Source: Nitrososphaerales archaeon TH5893
GTDB lineage: Archaea; Thermoproteota; Nitrososphaeria; Nitrososphaerales; Nitrososphaeraceae
DNA: 18,311 bases
Assembly (NCBI GenBank): GCA_014523685.1
Contig: JAATVT010000206.1
Coordinates: 1-18,311, forward strand
Direction: 5' to 3'
Both the position numbers and the translations under genes were made by a program. Below, one piece after another: positions 1-6,954 of this stretch; within the stretch, counting starts at the first letter, position 1, and every line of letters starts with the position of its first letter. A model generated the notes under the pieces. That model saw only the letters and a list, made by a program, of their open reading frames with translations. It was not told the origin of the DNA and did no database searches.

Positions 1-114
1 CTACTGCTATTGTGTCTCCTACTTTTACTGTAAGTGAGTCAGGGTCATATGATGGATTTCCTTGTACTGACGCTCCCTGCGGAATTTTCAGAGTTGCTGC
101 TGCAGTGGTAGCTG
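1..114. repeat. Copy 1 of a 114-bp perfect direct repeat, in the tandem cupredoxin gene
   Basis: Positions 1-114 match 2792-2905 base for base (offset 2791); the first mismatch is 115 against 2906. The repeat encodes the start of the second cupredoxin domain (residues from ATTAAATLKIPQ to VGDTIAV). It may extend further left, beyond the window. Confidence 0.95.
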
Positions 115-862
115 GAGGTGCTCCTGCTCCCGGAACCGTTGCTGTTGAGGTATTTGTAGTAGCTGTTGTTGTAGTACTCGTTGTCGTGGCGTTGTCAGCG
201 CCACCGCCTCCACCAGTGCTGCTAGCATTTCCAGGTGTTGAACTGGTAGCATTACTCGTCGCACCTGCTCCAGCCGGTCCAACAGTCAACTTAGATGTCA
301 TATATGGATGAACCTGACAATAATATGGAATCTCATCTCCTTCTTTTACTCCTGTAAGTTGAACAGGGGATGATTCTGCTCCGCCATTTATTATACTCGT
401 ATCAAAAATTTTACCAGAGTTTGGGTCTTCGGCCCCTGTCCCTGATGTTGCTGTATGTGGCACAGTATCTTTATTCGCCCACACAACGTTTTCATTTAGA
501 GGAACATCTGCGTCATCTGGATCGTAATCAGGGGCCCCTTGAACCGAAGCTCCTGCTAAAATAGTAATTGTTGTTCCAGCCGCAGGTGCTGGAGCGCCCC
601 CTGCTCCTTCAGTTGGAGCAGCGCCTCCCGTTTCTCCCCCTTGAGATTCTTGTGTTCCTTCTTGAATTTCATCTTCCCCTTCAGGCGCAGCAGGTGATTC
701 AATTACTATTGTAGATGCAGGAGGGGGATGCTGGGCCATTTGATTCCAATATGGAACCGCTATTGCAGCCCCTACTGCCATTGTAATCACAATGATCGCA
801 AGGCCTTGGGCCAGTCTCTTTTTTGATGTCCTAATGATGGGGCTCTCGTCGTGTGTAGTCAT
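1..862 (-). CDS. Membrane-anchored tandem cupredoxin (blue copper) protein, 3' end beyond the window
   Basis: I translated this partial gene directly: 287 residues with no stop from an ATG at 860-862 to the left edge. It begins with a charged cytoplasmic tail (residues 1-18) and one membrane helix (about 19-37). An acidic Gly/Pro/Ala linker follows. The first cupredoxin domain (about 95-195) has a complete type-1 copper set: H136 in VPHTATS, then C182, H185 and M188 in YYCQVHPYM. A Thr/Ser/Gly-rich linker (about 196-255) leads into a second cupredoxin domain, cut off at residue 287 before its ligands. The start is supported by GGAG at 872-875, 9 nt upstream, and lies inside the 3' end of coxA (32-nt overlap), so translational coupling is likely. 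Inferred role: tethered electron carrier on the outer membrane face feeding the oxidase, as proposed for ammonia-oxidising archaea. The second domain's copper site and the true length are unknown. Confidence 0.85.
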   Translation of the reverse strand, partial: MTTHDESPIIRTSKKRLAQGLAIIVITMAVGAAIAVPYWNQMAQHPPPASTIVIESPAAPEGEDEIQEGTQESQGGETGGAAPTEGAGGAPAPAAGTTITILAGASVQGAPDYDPDDADVPLNENVVWANKDTVPHTATSGTGAEDPNSGKIFDTSIINGGAESSPVQLTGVKEGDEIPYYCQVHPYMTSKLTVGPAGAGATSNATSSTPGNASSTGGGGGADNATTTSTTTTATTNTSTATVPGAGAPPATTAAATLKIPQGASVQGNPSYDPDSLTVKVGDTIAV

Positions 863-2354
863 AATATTCTTCTCCAATCTTGAAGGGATCGTTCATATCC
901 GCGTGTTTTCCGCTTACGGCGCTCTTTATCAGGTTAACCAGCATTAATACGTAAGACAGACCCACTATCCAAGCACCTACGGTAGCTATTTGGTTCATTG
1001 CAATCCATTCTGGAATAGGCACATAATCGAAATATCTTCTGGGCATTCCATACAATCCAAGCACATGTTGGGTTATGAATACTAGTATGACACCAACAAA
1101 AGCTAGTACAAAGTGAACTTTTGCCGCTCTTTCATTATACATCCTACCCGTCATGAGCGGGAATAGATAATAGAGGAAACCTGTCAGGGTCAGAGATACT
1201 GTTCCCATCAGAATCAGGTGGAAGTGTCCTACTACCCAGTAACTATCGTGCGTGATAAAATCCAATGGTAACGCTGTATTTACGACTCCTCCGGCACCAG
1301 ACGCAAAGAAGAGCATGATACCACCAACCCCAAACATCATAGGAGCAGCAAACTTAATCCTACCACCCCACATGGTGGCGATCCAGTTAAATACATGCAT
1401 GGCAGAGGCGGGAACTGCTGCTAATGTCCCTACCATAAAAACAGTCTTCTCGGTAAAACTCATACCCGTTGCAAGCATATGATGGGCCCATGATGCAAAT
1501 CCAATTATTGAAAGCAAAACAAACGCAGTTACTCCTGACTGATAGCTAAAGATAGGCTTCCTGGAGAACTTTGGTATCATCTCATACAACATGCCTACCG
1601 CAGGAATTAAGAATATGTATACTTCTGGATGGAAAGTAAACCAGAATAAATGCTGATAAGCAATTGGGTCTCCACCCATAGCAGGATTAAAGAAGCCAGA
1701 AACGCCAAGTCTATCGGTGTAGAGCATAATAAGTGCCGCCGCAAAAGTAGGTAGTGAGACCATTATCATAAATGAGGTAGTAAGTGTAGCCCACGCGAAT
1801 AGAGATATTTTCATTAGAGGAAGATCTGGGTGCTTCATCTTTAGAATGGTAACTACAAAGTTAATTGCGCCAAGAACAGATGATATTCCAAGAATTTTTG
1901 CTCCAAATATCCACATATCGGCTGCAGGTCCCGGGGCTCTAATGATTGAGTATGGTGGATAGGCAGTCCAACCTGTATCCGAAAATCCAATCCAGATAAG
2001 GGCACCTGCGACCGGTATCATCCAAAATGCTACTGCATTTAGCTTTGGCCAGGCCATGTCCTTATACCTAACCATAATTGGAATAAGGTAATTACCGACA
2101 CCTGCAGAAAATGGTAATACCCAAAGCAGAAGCATCGTCGTACCGTGCACTGTGAAAATTCTAGAGAACGTATTAGAATCCGGAATTACCTGAAGTCCTG
2201 GCAAGAAAAGCTCGGTGCGTATTGCCATAGCTAAGGCCCCAGCCAAAAAAAGAAATGCCAGCGAGGTAAATATGTATAGTAACCCAATATCAGTATGATG
2301 AGTTGAGAAGAGTATCTCCCACATAGGACGGGGTCTTTTAACTTCTAATACCAC
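831..2354 (-). CDS. coxA: Heme-copper oxidase subunit I (A-type)
   Basis: This is the catalytic subunit of the terminal oxidase: it reduces O2 to water at a heme/CuB centre in the membrane and pumps protons. It has 507 residues, normal for the family, with about 12 hydrophobic helices. Heme ligands are H70 (FTVHGTT), H377 and H379 (GHFHL). CuB ligands are H242 (FHPEVY), H291 and H292, with Y246 as the probable cross-linked tyrosine. D-pathway residues of A-type enzymes are present: N88, D99, N106 and E244. The usual K-pathway lysine appears to be replaced by H320 (AMHVFNW). The start is GTG at 2352-2354, supported by GGGTGGA six bases upstream; the next in-frame Met is residue 11. A TATA box sits at about 2395-2405. 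It lies 240 bp downstream of coxB and overlaps the cupredoxin gene. Identity is certain; the subtype is by eye. Confidence 0.97.
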   Translation of the reverse strand: MVLEVKRPRPMWEILFSTHHTDIGLLYIFTSLAFLFLAGALAMAIRTELFLPGLQVIPDSNTFSRIFTVHGTTMLLLWVLPFSAGVGNYLIPIMVRYKDMAWPKLNAVAFWMIPVAGALIWIGFSDTGWTAYPPYSIIRAPGPAADMWIFGAKILGISSVLGAINFVVTILKMKHPDLPLMKISLFAWATLTTSFMIMVSLPTFAAALIMLYTDRLGVSGFFNPAMGGDPIAYQHLFWFTFHPEVYIFLIPAVGMLYEMIPKFSRKPIFSYQSGVTAFVLLSIIGFASWAHHMLATGMSFTEKTVFMVGTLAAVPASAMHVFNWIATMWGGRIKFAAPMMFGVGGIMLFFASGAGGVVNTALPLDFITHDSYWVVGHFHLILMGTVSLTLTGFLYYLFPLMTGRMYNERAAKVHFVLAFVGVILVFITQHVLGLYGMPRRYFDYVPIPEWIAMNQIATVGAWIVGLSYVLMLVNLIKSAVSGKHADMNDPFKIGEEYYDYTRREPHH

Positions 2355-2360
2355 CAGATA

Positions 2361-2405
2361 TCCACCCTTTTGATAGCTTATACTTGAATAACAATTATAA
2401 TAAAA
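2361..2405 (-). promoter_or_regulatory. coxA promoter and ribosome-binding site
   Basis: On the minus strand a TATA-like TTTTATTATAA (2395-2405) predicts a transcript start near 2374. A GGGTGGA ribosome-binding site (2361-2367) then lies 6 nt before the GTG codon. This gives coxA its own promoter inside the oxidase cluster and supports the GTG start. Confidence 0.45.
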
Positions 2406-2487
2406 GTATTTTGCTTTCTATGCTTGGATACCATATTAAAAGCTACATTTACTTTTAGCCTCTCGATATATCCTCTCTACTAATCGC

Positions 2488-2493
2488 AAAAAA
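2488..2493 (-). terminator. Possible T-tract terminator after coxB
   Basis: Six consecutive T on the minus strand lie about 100 nt past the coxB stop, in the 240-bp gap before coxA. Archaeal transcription commonly ends at such T-tracts. With the coxA promoter just downstream, coxB and coxA may be separate transcripts. Confidence 0.3.
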
Positions 2494-2594
2494 GTTGACT
2501 CAGTATATTGTAGAGTATATGGCAATTATCAGTTTATGGAACTAGGAGAATCATATTCCGGTTCTTCTCAAGGCTTCTTTACAATGAGTATAGA

Positions 2595-3419
2595 TTATTG
2601 AACTGTCATACTCCCTGTCATATAAGGGTGCACTGAACAGAAAAATGGATATTCACCTGGCTGTAAATCAGCGGTTACAATTTCACTAGAATCCCCTGCA
2701 TTGATTATGCTTGTATCAAACAGCTTTCCCATATTAGGATCAGTAGCATCCTTACCATTTGTAACAGTATGTGGAGCCGAATCTTCATTATCTACTGCTA
2801 TTGTGTCTCCTACTTTTACTGTAAGTGAGTCAGGGTCATATGATGGATTTCCTTGTACTGACGCTCCCTGCGGAATTTTCAGAGTTGCTGCTGCAGTGGT
2901 AGCTGCTGGAGCAGAAGCACCAGTATTATTGGAAGCGCCTTCCGTTGCGGATCCTCCTACAGATGCGTCCTGAGCCGAAGAGGCTTGCTCTGTCCCTGCT
3001 GATGGTTCTTCAACAAATAATTTAGCCTTCATATTATAATGAAGCATTCCACAATATTCTCTACACTGGATGAGGTATTCTCCAGTCATGTCAAACAAAT
3101 TCCATATGGTATTCACCCTGCCTGGAACTACATCTAATAACACTGTATAATCTGGAATGTTAAAGCTGTGAATAACATCCATTGAGACAAGCTCAAACTT
3201 GTATGGAACTCCCTTTGTAACATGCAGTTCGCCCACCTCTTGCTTGCCATCTTCGTGTTCAAAAGTCCAGAACCATTGCTGTCCAGTGACCTTGATGGTC
3301 TTAGCATCTGCTGGAGCATGTTCTACGATCCGTTCTACATTCCAAGATTCCGCACCTACATAAGTAAGAAGACTGATTACGACTCCTACGTACACCCATT
3401 CCATGGTGGCATGGCCCAT
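2595..3419 (-). CDS. coxB: Cytochrome oxidase subunit II, CuA domain fused to a C-terminal cupredoxin
   Basis: This protein takes up electrons for the oxidase through CuA. The 274 residues begin with one membrane helix (about 6-22), equivalent to helix 2 of standard subunit II. The CuA domain follows: H84 (VIHSFNIP), then C119, E121, C123, H127 and M130 in CREYCGMLHYNM. A Ser/Ala/Gly linker (about 137-175) joins a complete type-1 copper cupredoxin (about 176-274) with H217 (APHTVT), C261, H264 and M267 (FCSVHPYM). The usual first helix is missing and is supplied by the upstream gene, whose stop overlaps this ATG by one base (TAATG). The fused blue-copper domain probably passes electrons straight to CuA. 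The DNA for residues about 173-209 includes the 114-bp repeat shared with the left-edge gene. Confidence 0.95.
   Translation of the reverse strand: MGHATMEWVYVGVVISLLTYVGAESWNVERIVEHAPADAKTIKVTGQQWFWTFEHEDGKQEVGELHVTKGVPYKFELVSMDVIHSFNIPDYTVLLDVVPGRVNTIWNLFDMTGEYLIQCREYCGMLHYNMKAKLFVEEPSAGTEQASSAQDASVGGSATEGASNNTGASAPAATTAAATLKIPQGASVQGNPSYDPDSLTVKVGDTIAVDNEDSAPHTVTNGKDATDPNMGKLFDTSIINAGDSSEIVTADLQPGEYPFFCSVHPYMTGSMTVQ
2792..2905. repeat. Copy 2 of the 114-bp perfect direct repeat, in coxB
   Basis: Identical to 1-114. It covers the end of the linker and the first strands of the C-terminal cupredoxin of coxB, up to the residues VGDTIAV. The identity includes third codon positions, so it is not explained by protein-level constraint. 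Confidence 0.95.
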
Positions 3420-3739
3420 TAACGGTGCATACCCTCCCAGGACTCCCTTGGCTGGTTTTTCTTATTTGACTCGCGGAAACGCAAACAGATATAAATTATG
3501 GTCCCCTGAACCACAGCACCGACTACAAACGCTATTACCATTAGTCTGTAAAATAATCCCCAAATCTCTACTCTTCTGATAACAGGCTCTTCAGGAGGGG
3601 TAACCCCTGCAGATTCTTGGGCTACGGCTGTTTGTTCTAAGTTGAAAATGAAACTTGTAAAAGATACAGACAAGACAGGAGCAAAAATAATGATTAATAA
3701 CCATTTGTTAGCATTTGTCAATTTAATGCTCGAACTCAT
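3419..3739 (-). CDS. N-terminal membrane part of oxidase subunit II (split CoxB)
   Basis: This 106-residue protein has an N-terminal hydrophobic segment resembling a signal peptide (about 13-40, possible cleavage after AVA in TAVAQES). After a short Pro/Glu-rich stretch comes a membrane helix (about 59-87, WGLFYRLMVIAF onwards) ending in a basic LRFRES. The order signal peptide, short loop, helix 1 is that of the start of bacterial subunit II. The next gene resumes exactly at helix 2 and the CuA domain, with a one-base stop/start overlap, so the two proteins most likely form one subunit II in two chains. ATG is at 3737-3739, with GAGGGG very close upstream (3 nt spacing) and a TATA-like TAAATTA with AAACC upstream element near 3784-3796. 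A less likely reading is an unrelated small oxidase subunit. Confidence 0.8.
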   Translation of the reverse strand: MSSSIKLTNANKWLLIIIFAPVLSVSFTSFIFNLEQTAVAQESAGVTPPEEPVIRRVEIWGLFYRLMVIAFVVGAVVQGTIIYICLRFRESNKKNQPRESWEGMHR

Positions 3740-3783
3740 ATTCCCCTCTTATTAATTCTCCGTTCCAGATAGAACGTCACATC

Positions 3784-3797
3784 TAATTTAAGGTTTT
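3784..3797 (-). promoter_or_regulatory. Promoter of the oxidase subunit II genes
   Basis: On the minus strand AAACC followed by TTAAATTA fits an archaeal BRE/TATA pair. The predicted start of transcription is near 3760, leaving a leader of about 20 nt before the ATG at 3739. Confidence 0.4.
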
Positions 3798-3802
3798 TGA
3801 AA

Positions 3803-4426
3803 TTATTCATCCAGGTATCTTGACATTCCCATCACATTAACTCCCGCAAGCGTATACACTTTTTCATCATTTTTTAGTATAGTTAGTGATGCATTGCGAA
3901 TGTGCCATTTATACAGAGACTCTGGTTTTAGATCTAGTAAAGTTGAGATAGCCGCTTTGATTGGATCAAGATGAGAAATCATCAACACATTCTTGTCTGT
4001 GTATTTGTCTGTTATCTCGTCTAAAATATTTTTAATCCTATGTTTTATAGAGGCAAATGATTCAACTCCGTAATGTATTAGCGCGGCGTCATTCTCGGTA
4101 TAAAATTGCAAGAAGAGATTTCCATATTTTAGAATTATTTCCTCATAATTCATACCAACAAGTTTACCAAGTTCAATCTCGTATAATCGCTCGTCAATTT
4201 GGTAGCTCATGCCAAGGTATTCGCAAACAATTTCTGCGGTCTCGACAGTTCGAACTACAGGACTAACCAATACTTTGTCGATAGAAATTTCTTTAAGATA
4301 TTTTGCAGTATCCAGAACCTGATTTTTACCGAATTCAGTAAGATGAGACTCAACATGCCGTCCAACAAGGATCCTATTTACATTGTTGTCTGCTTGACCG
4401 TGACGCATTAATATTACCAACGGCAT
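3803..4426 (-). CDS. Histidine phosphatase superfamily protein (phosphoglycerate mutase-like)
   Basis: These 207 residues have the branch-1 histidine phosphatase pattern. The phospho-accepting H9 lies in the N-terminal LMRHGQ motif (R8-H9-G10), with R59 in SPVVRTVETAE, the acidic segment RLYEIELG (about 80-87) and the second catalytic H152 in MISHLDP. These are the residues expected for a phosphohistidine mechanism, and the length is normal. The true substrate cannot be read from sequence: relatives include cofactor-dependent phosphoglycerate mutase, ribazole phosphatase and broad phosphatases. It lies head-to-head with the F420:NADP oxidoreductase gene. A TATATATT box about 27 nt before the ATG predicts a leaderless mRNA. 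Confidence 0.9.
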   Translation of the reverse strand: MPLVILMRHGQADNNVNRILVGRHVESHLTEFGKNQVLDTAKYLKEISIDKVLVSPVVRTVETAEIVCEYLGMSYQIDERLYEIELGKLVGMNYEEIILKYGNLFLQFYTENDAALIHYGVESFASIKHRIKNILDEITDKYTDKNVLMISHLDPIKAAISTLLDLKPESLYKWHIRNASLTILKNDEKVYTLAGVNVMGMSRYLDE

Positions 4427-4448
4427 TTGAAGTCATAAAAATTCAACA

Positions 4449-4457
4449 ATATATACT
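4449..4457 (-). promoter_or_regulatory. TATA box of the histidine phosphatase gene
   Basis: AGTATATATT on the minus strand is centred about 27 nt before the ATG at 4426, the spacing expected for a leaderless transcript. Confidence 0.5.
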
Positions 4458-4536
4458 ATTAATAATTTTCATTATCATGACTCTGATTCTTTCTATTAGT
4501 TTGATGAACTGTGTGAAGATATTCAGTTTGAGAAGC

Positions 4537-4544
4537 TTAATATC
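4537..4544 (+). promoter_or_regulatory. TATA box of the F420:NADP oxidoreductase gene
   Basis: TTAATATC on the plus strand is centred about 28 nt before the ATG at 4569, again consistent with a leaderless transcript. With the box at 4449-4457 it makes a compact divergent promoter. Confidence 0.4.
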
Positions 4545-4568
4545 TTAACGGGTATTATCTCAAGTATT

Positions 4569-5246
4569 ATGAGAATAGGAATAGTTGGCGGGACAGGTGG
4601 GATGGGAGAAGGTTTTGCCCTAAGATGGTGTTTTGGACACGACATTGTGATAGGCTCAAGAGACGAGCAAAGGGCCAAAGAGGCAGCCAATAAGTATAAA
4701 ATAACTGCCCAAGAAGCATACGGAAATAGCATGACGGGAAATATCACAGGCCAAGATAATTTTTCGCTAGCAAAATCCTCTGAAGTTTTGATTTTATCTA
4801 TTCCATATGAAAATACTATCGATACCTGCAATAGAATTGCAAAGGAGGTAAGTAACAACTGTGTTATTGTATCACCGATAGTGCCTATGACGAGAACAGA
4901 CTCCGGATTCATTTACATACCATTAGAGCAGAACCAGAAGCCTGCGGCAGAAACAGTGGCTGACATTTTAGCACCCAGGTCTAGGGTCGTTTCTGCATTT
5001 CATTCGATCTCAGAGGTAAAACTAAAAAATATAAGACAGAGTCTGGATGCTGACACGTTTATTTGTGGAGATGATCCGAATCATGTAGCGATAATTGAAA
5101 ACTTGGTTTCAGAAATTAATGGACTTCGCTCTGTATATTTGGGACCATTATCCTTGTCATATCAGGCTGAGATCCTGACTCCTATGATACTAAACGCAGC
5201 CAAACGAAATAAAATGAAAAACCCAGGAATCAAATTGGTGCATTAA
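4569..5246 (+). CDS. npdG: F420-dependent NADP oxidoreductase
   Basis: Transfers hydride between reduced coenzyme F420 and NADP+, linking the F420 and NADPH pools in the cytoplasm. The 225 residues match the family length. The Rossmann glycine motif is at the very start (IGIVGGTGGMGEGFALRW, residues 3-20), with S30-R31 (IGSRDEQR) placed to hold the NADPH 2'-phosphate. The sequence around ILSIPYE (about 77-83) and AFHSISEVKL (about 145-154) fits the F420-binding side of Fno enzymes. The ATG at 4569 is supported by the glycine motif falling within 10 residues and by a TATA box 28 nt upstream. A small membrane-protein gene follows after 5 nt. The direction of the reaction in this organism is not shown by sequence. 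Confidence 0.92.
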   Translation: MRIGIVGGTGGMGEGFALRWCFGHDIVIGSRDEQRAKEAANKYKITAQEAYGNSMTGNITGQDNFSLAKSSEVLILSIPYENTIDTCNRIAKEVSNNCVIVSPIVPMTRTDSGFIYIPLEQNQKPAAETVADILAPRSRVVSAFHSISEVKLKNIRQSLDADTFICGDDPNHVAIIENLVSEINGLRSVYLGPLSLSYQAEILTPMILNAAKRNKMKNPGIKLVH

Positions 5247-5251
5247 TGTAA

Positions 5252-5563
5252 ATGAGAGCCAGTAGAATAGGAGGGCGGAAGCGAAAACCTAAAGGAAAAA
5301 ATTGGATGACAGCTATGGGAGTTCTCTTCATTGTCATGGCTGTAATCATCGCGTTAAGGAATCTTTATTTCATTACAACCGAACTTTCTCTTGACTTTTA
5401 CCTTGATAATTATACCAATGGACAGATTACAAATGAAAAGTTTGTTATTGCGATGATCATTGGTGGAGGGGTTCTTATCTTCTGGGGCTATTTCAAGAAA
5501 AATCATGATGATGAAGAGGATACTCGAGATGAGAATGGGTGGAGGAGAAGTTTTAAATTATGA
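5252..5563 (+). CDS. Small two-helix membrane protein, function unknown
   Basis: I do not recognise a family. The 103 residues start with a very basic tail (about 1-18, rich in Arg/Lys/Gly). A membrane helix (about 19-36, WMTAMGVLFIVMAVIIALR) is followed by an external loop with DFYLDNYTNGQ, a second helix (about 63-81, FVIAMIIGGGVLIFWGYF) and an acidic then basic C-terminal tail. The basic first end and the two helices suggest both ends face the cytoplasm. It starts 5 nt after the npdG stop and is probably co-transcribed with it. Nothing in it suggests redox activity. Confidence 0.75.
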   Translation: MRASRIGGRKRKPKGKNWMTAMGVLFIVMAVIIALRNLYFITTELSLDFYLDNYTNGQITNEKFVIAMIIGGGVLIFWGYFKKNHDDEEDTRDENGWRRSFKL

Positions 5564-5621
5564 CCAGCGAAATAGTTAGACAGTAAATCGTAAGGTCATC
5601 TCCATAGAATGCTTTATTGCG

Positions 5622-5633
5622 TTATAATTTAAT
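5622..5633 (+). promoter_or_regulatory. TATA box upstream of pspA
   Basis: TTATAATTTAAT predicts transcription from about 5652, giving a leader of about 14 nt to the TTG codon at 5666 or about 23 nt to the ATG at 5675. Confidence 0.45.
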
Positions 5634-5665
5634 AATAGTTCTGAACCATAACATAATGAACAAGA

Positions 5666-6397
5666 TTGGGTCTTATGAATCGGATCACGACTGTGATCAA
5701 ACAAAAGGCGAACATAATAATTGATAAATATGAGGATCCTAGGGAAGCCTTAGATTATTCCTATACAAAGCAAACTGAACTTTTAAATAAATTGCGCAGA
5801 GATATCGCAGAGGTAGTGACTGCAAAAAGGAGACTTGAAATGCAGAAGGCGAAACTCTGGGACAATATTCGAACTCTTGATGAACAAGCCAGGCGATCGA
5901 TCGATGCTGAGAGAGAGGACCTTGCAAAGCTAGCCTTAGAACGAAAGAATGCTAATCTGATGCAACTGCAGGGATTAGATAAACAAATCGCTGAGATGCT
6001 GTCTGAACAAGAAAAGCTCGAGCAGACAGAGAAGCGACTATCTACAAAGGTAGAAGAATTCAAATCAAAGAAAGAGGTTATAAAAGCACAATATTCTGCC
6101 GCTGAGGCCCAGGTACGCATCAAGGAAAATGTTACCGGAATTTCGGAAGAGATGACTGACATAGGGATGTCCCTTAGTAAAGCAGAAGAAAAGACTGAGA
6201 AAATGAAGGCAAAATCAGGAGCCTTAGATGAAATGATAAACTCTGGTGTTCTAACGGATTACACTTCTAGCAAGGATAGTATTGAAAAAGAATTGGAACA
6301 AATTACACTCAAGGGCTCTGTTGACGAAGAATTAGCAAAGTTAAAGGCAGAGAGGCAACGTAAAAAGAAACAGATTGAGGAGGAGCAAAAAGCATAG
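5666..6397 (+). CDS. pspA: PspA/IM30 family envelope-stress protein
   Basis: PspA/Vipp1 (ESCRT-III-like) proteins polymerise on the inner membrane face and protect its integrity and proton gradient. The 243 residues show the family N-terminus GLMNRITTVIKQKANIIIDK with the EDPREALDYSY segment (about 22-32), then long heptad-rich coiled coils (about 35-165) and a Lys/Glu-rich end. I keep the TTG start at 5666 because MGLMNRI matches the conserved amphipathic start of PspA (Met-Gly-hydrophobic-aromatic/Met-x-Arg); ATG at 5675 is the alternative and would lose three residues. The PspAA gene follows 2 nt after the stop. Convergent on the other strand are PspAB and HtpX, which together form a recognised PspA neighbourhood in actinobacteria and archaea. 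Confidence 0.93.
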   Translation: MGLMNRITTVIKQKANIIIDKYEDPREALDYSYTKQTELLNKLRRDIAEVVTAKRRLEMQKAKLWDNIRTLDEQARRSIDAEREDLAKLALERKNANLMQLQGLDKQIAEMLSEQEKLEQTEKRLSTKVEEFKSKKEVIKAQYSAAEAQVRIKENVTGISEEMTDIGMSLSKAEEKTEKMKAKSGALDEMINSGVLTDYTSSKDSIEKELEQITLKGSVDEELAKLKAERQRKKKQIEEEQKA

Positions 6398-6399
6398 TA

Positions 6400-6948
6400 A
6401 TGAAGAAGAAAACTAATGTCAAAAAGAAATCATCACTGCCAATTCGTATAGTACCCAGCAGGAAGAAGAAACTAGCGCTCAAGTCAAAGCGTAAGCCAAA
6501 GAAAAGTCTTGCCATAAGAAGGCCTATTTCAGTTGGAAAGAAGATAAAGACTAAAAAAGTTCCAACCAAGCGAGCTACTTATAGCATTCGAAAAAAAGTA
6601 GGTTCAAAAGCCAAGTCTAGAGTAGTCTCTAAGGTCAAAAGCAAGCCGATCTCAAAATACAGGATTGTTAGAATTATGGGCCAAGGTCAGTTTACCGTTG
6701 ATAATACTACGTTGAAAAGGCTTAATGAGATAGACGATTCAATAGTCCAACTTGTCAGCACTGAAAGGTCCGATGACATTGAATTCAGGAAACGTTTGAC
6801 AGAATTAACGAGCATCGTGGAAAGTAATGGACGGCCTCTCGACCCAAAGGAAATAATTCAATCAGACATTATTTTGCCAAGTACTGACCTTTCTATTGAT
6901 GAAGCAAAGAGACTTTTTAAAGGCGAGGGCGTTATTCCAGAAACTTAA
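6400..6948 (+). CDS. pspAA: PspAA-domain protein with a lysine-rich N-terminal tail
   Basis: The C-terminal part (residues about 87-182) matches the PspA-associated PspAA domain by eye: YRIVRIMGQGQFTVD, then the LNEIDDSIVQLV helix, a segment ending NGRPLDPKEI, IILPSTDLSIDEAKRLF and a short tail. Before it lies a low-complexity tail in which about 36 of 86 residues are Lys or Arg, with repeated KKK, SKVKSKP and KRKPKK runs, resembling histone-H1-like tails. Such a tail may bind nucleic acid or acidic lipid headgroups; this is inference. The gene starts 2 nt after pspA and is certainly co-transcribed with it. PspAA is thought to act with PspA in membrane stress. The start could be at a later Met, but ATG at 6400 is the first in frame. 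Confidence 0.85.
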   Translation: MKKKTNVKKKSSLPIRIVPSRKKKLALKSKRKPKKSLAIRRPISVGKKIKTKKVPTKRATYSIRKKVGSKAKSRVVSKVKSKPISKYRIVRIMGQGQFTVDNTTLKRLNEIDDSIVQLVSTERSDDIEFRKRLTELTSIVESNGRPLDPKEIIQSDIILPSTDLSIDEAKRLFKGEGVIPET

Positions 6949-6954
6949 CCGTAG

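Noticed and set aside
12..311. Long plus-strand frame rich in Val/Ala/Pro
   Set aside because: It is the antisense of the repetitive Thr/Gly linker and cupredoxin coding sequence on the minus strand.
4523..4912. 129-codon hydrophobic minus-strand frame that could pass for a membrane protein
   Set aside because: It lies opposite the start of npdG, whose Rossmann motifs are unmistakable; the hydrophobicity is a by-product of the antisense reading.
5761..6162. 133-codon Ser-rich frame on the minus strand
   Set aside because: It is the reverse of the pspA coiled-coil codons; a Ser/Phe/Cys-rich composition is typical of such shadows.
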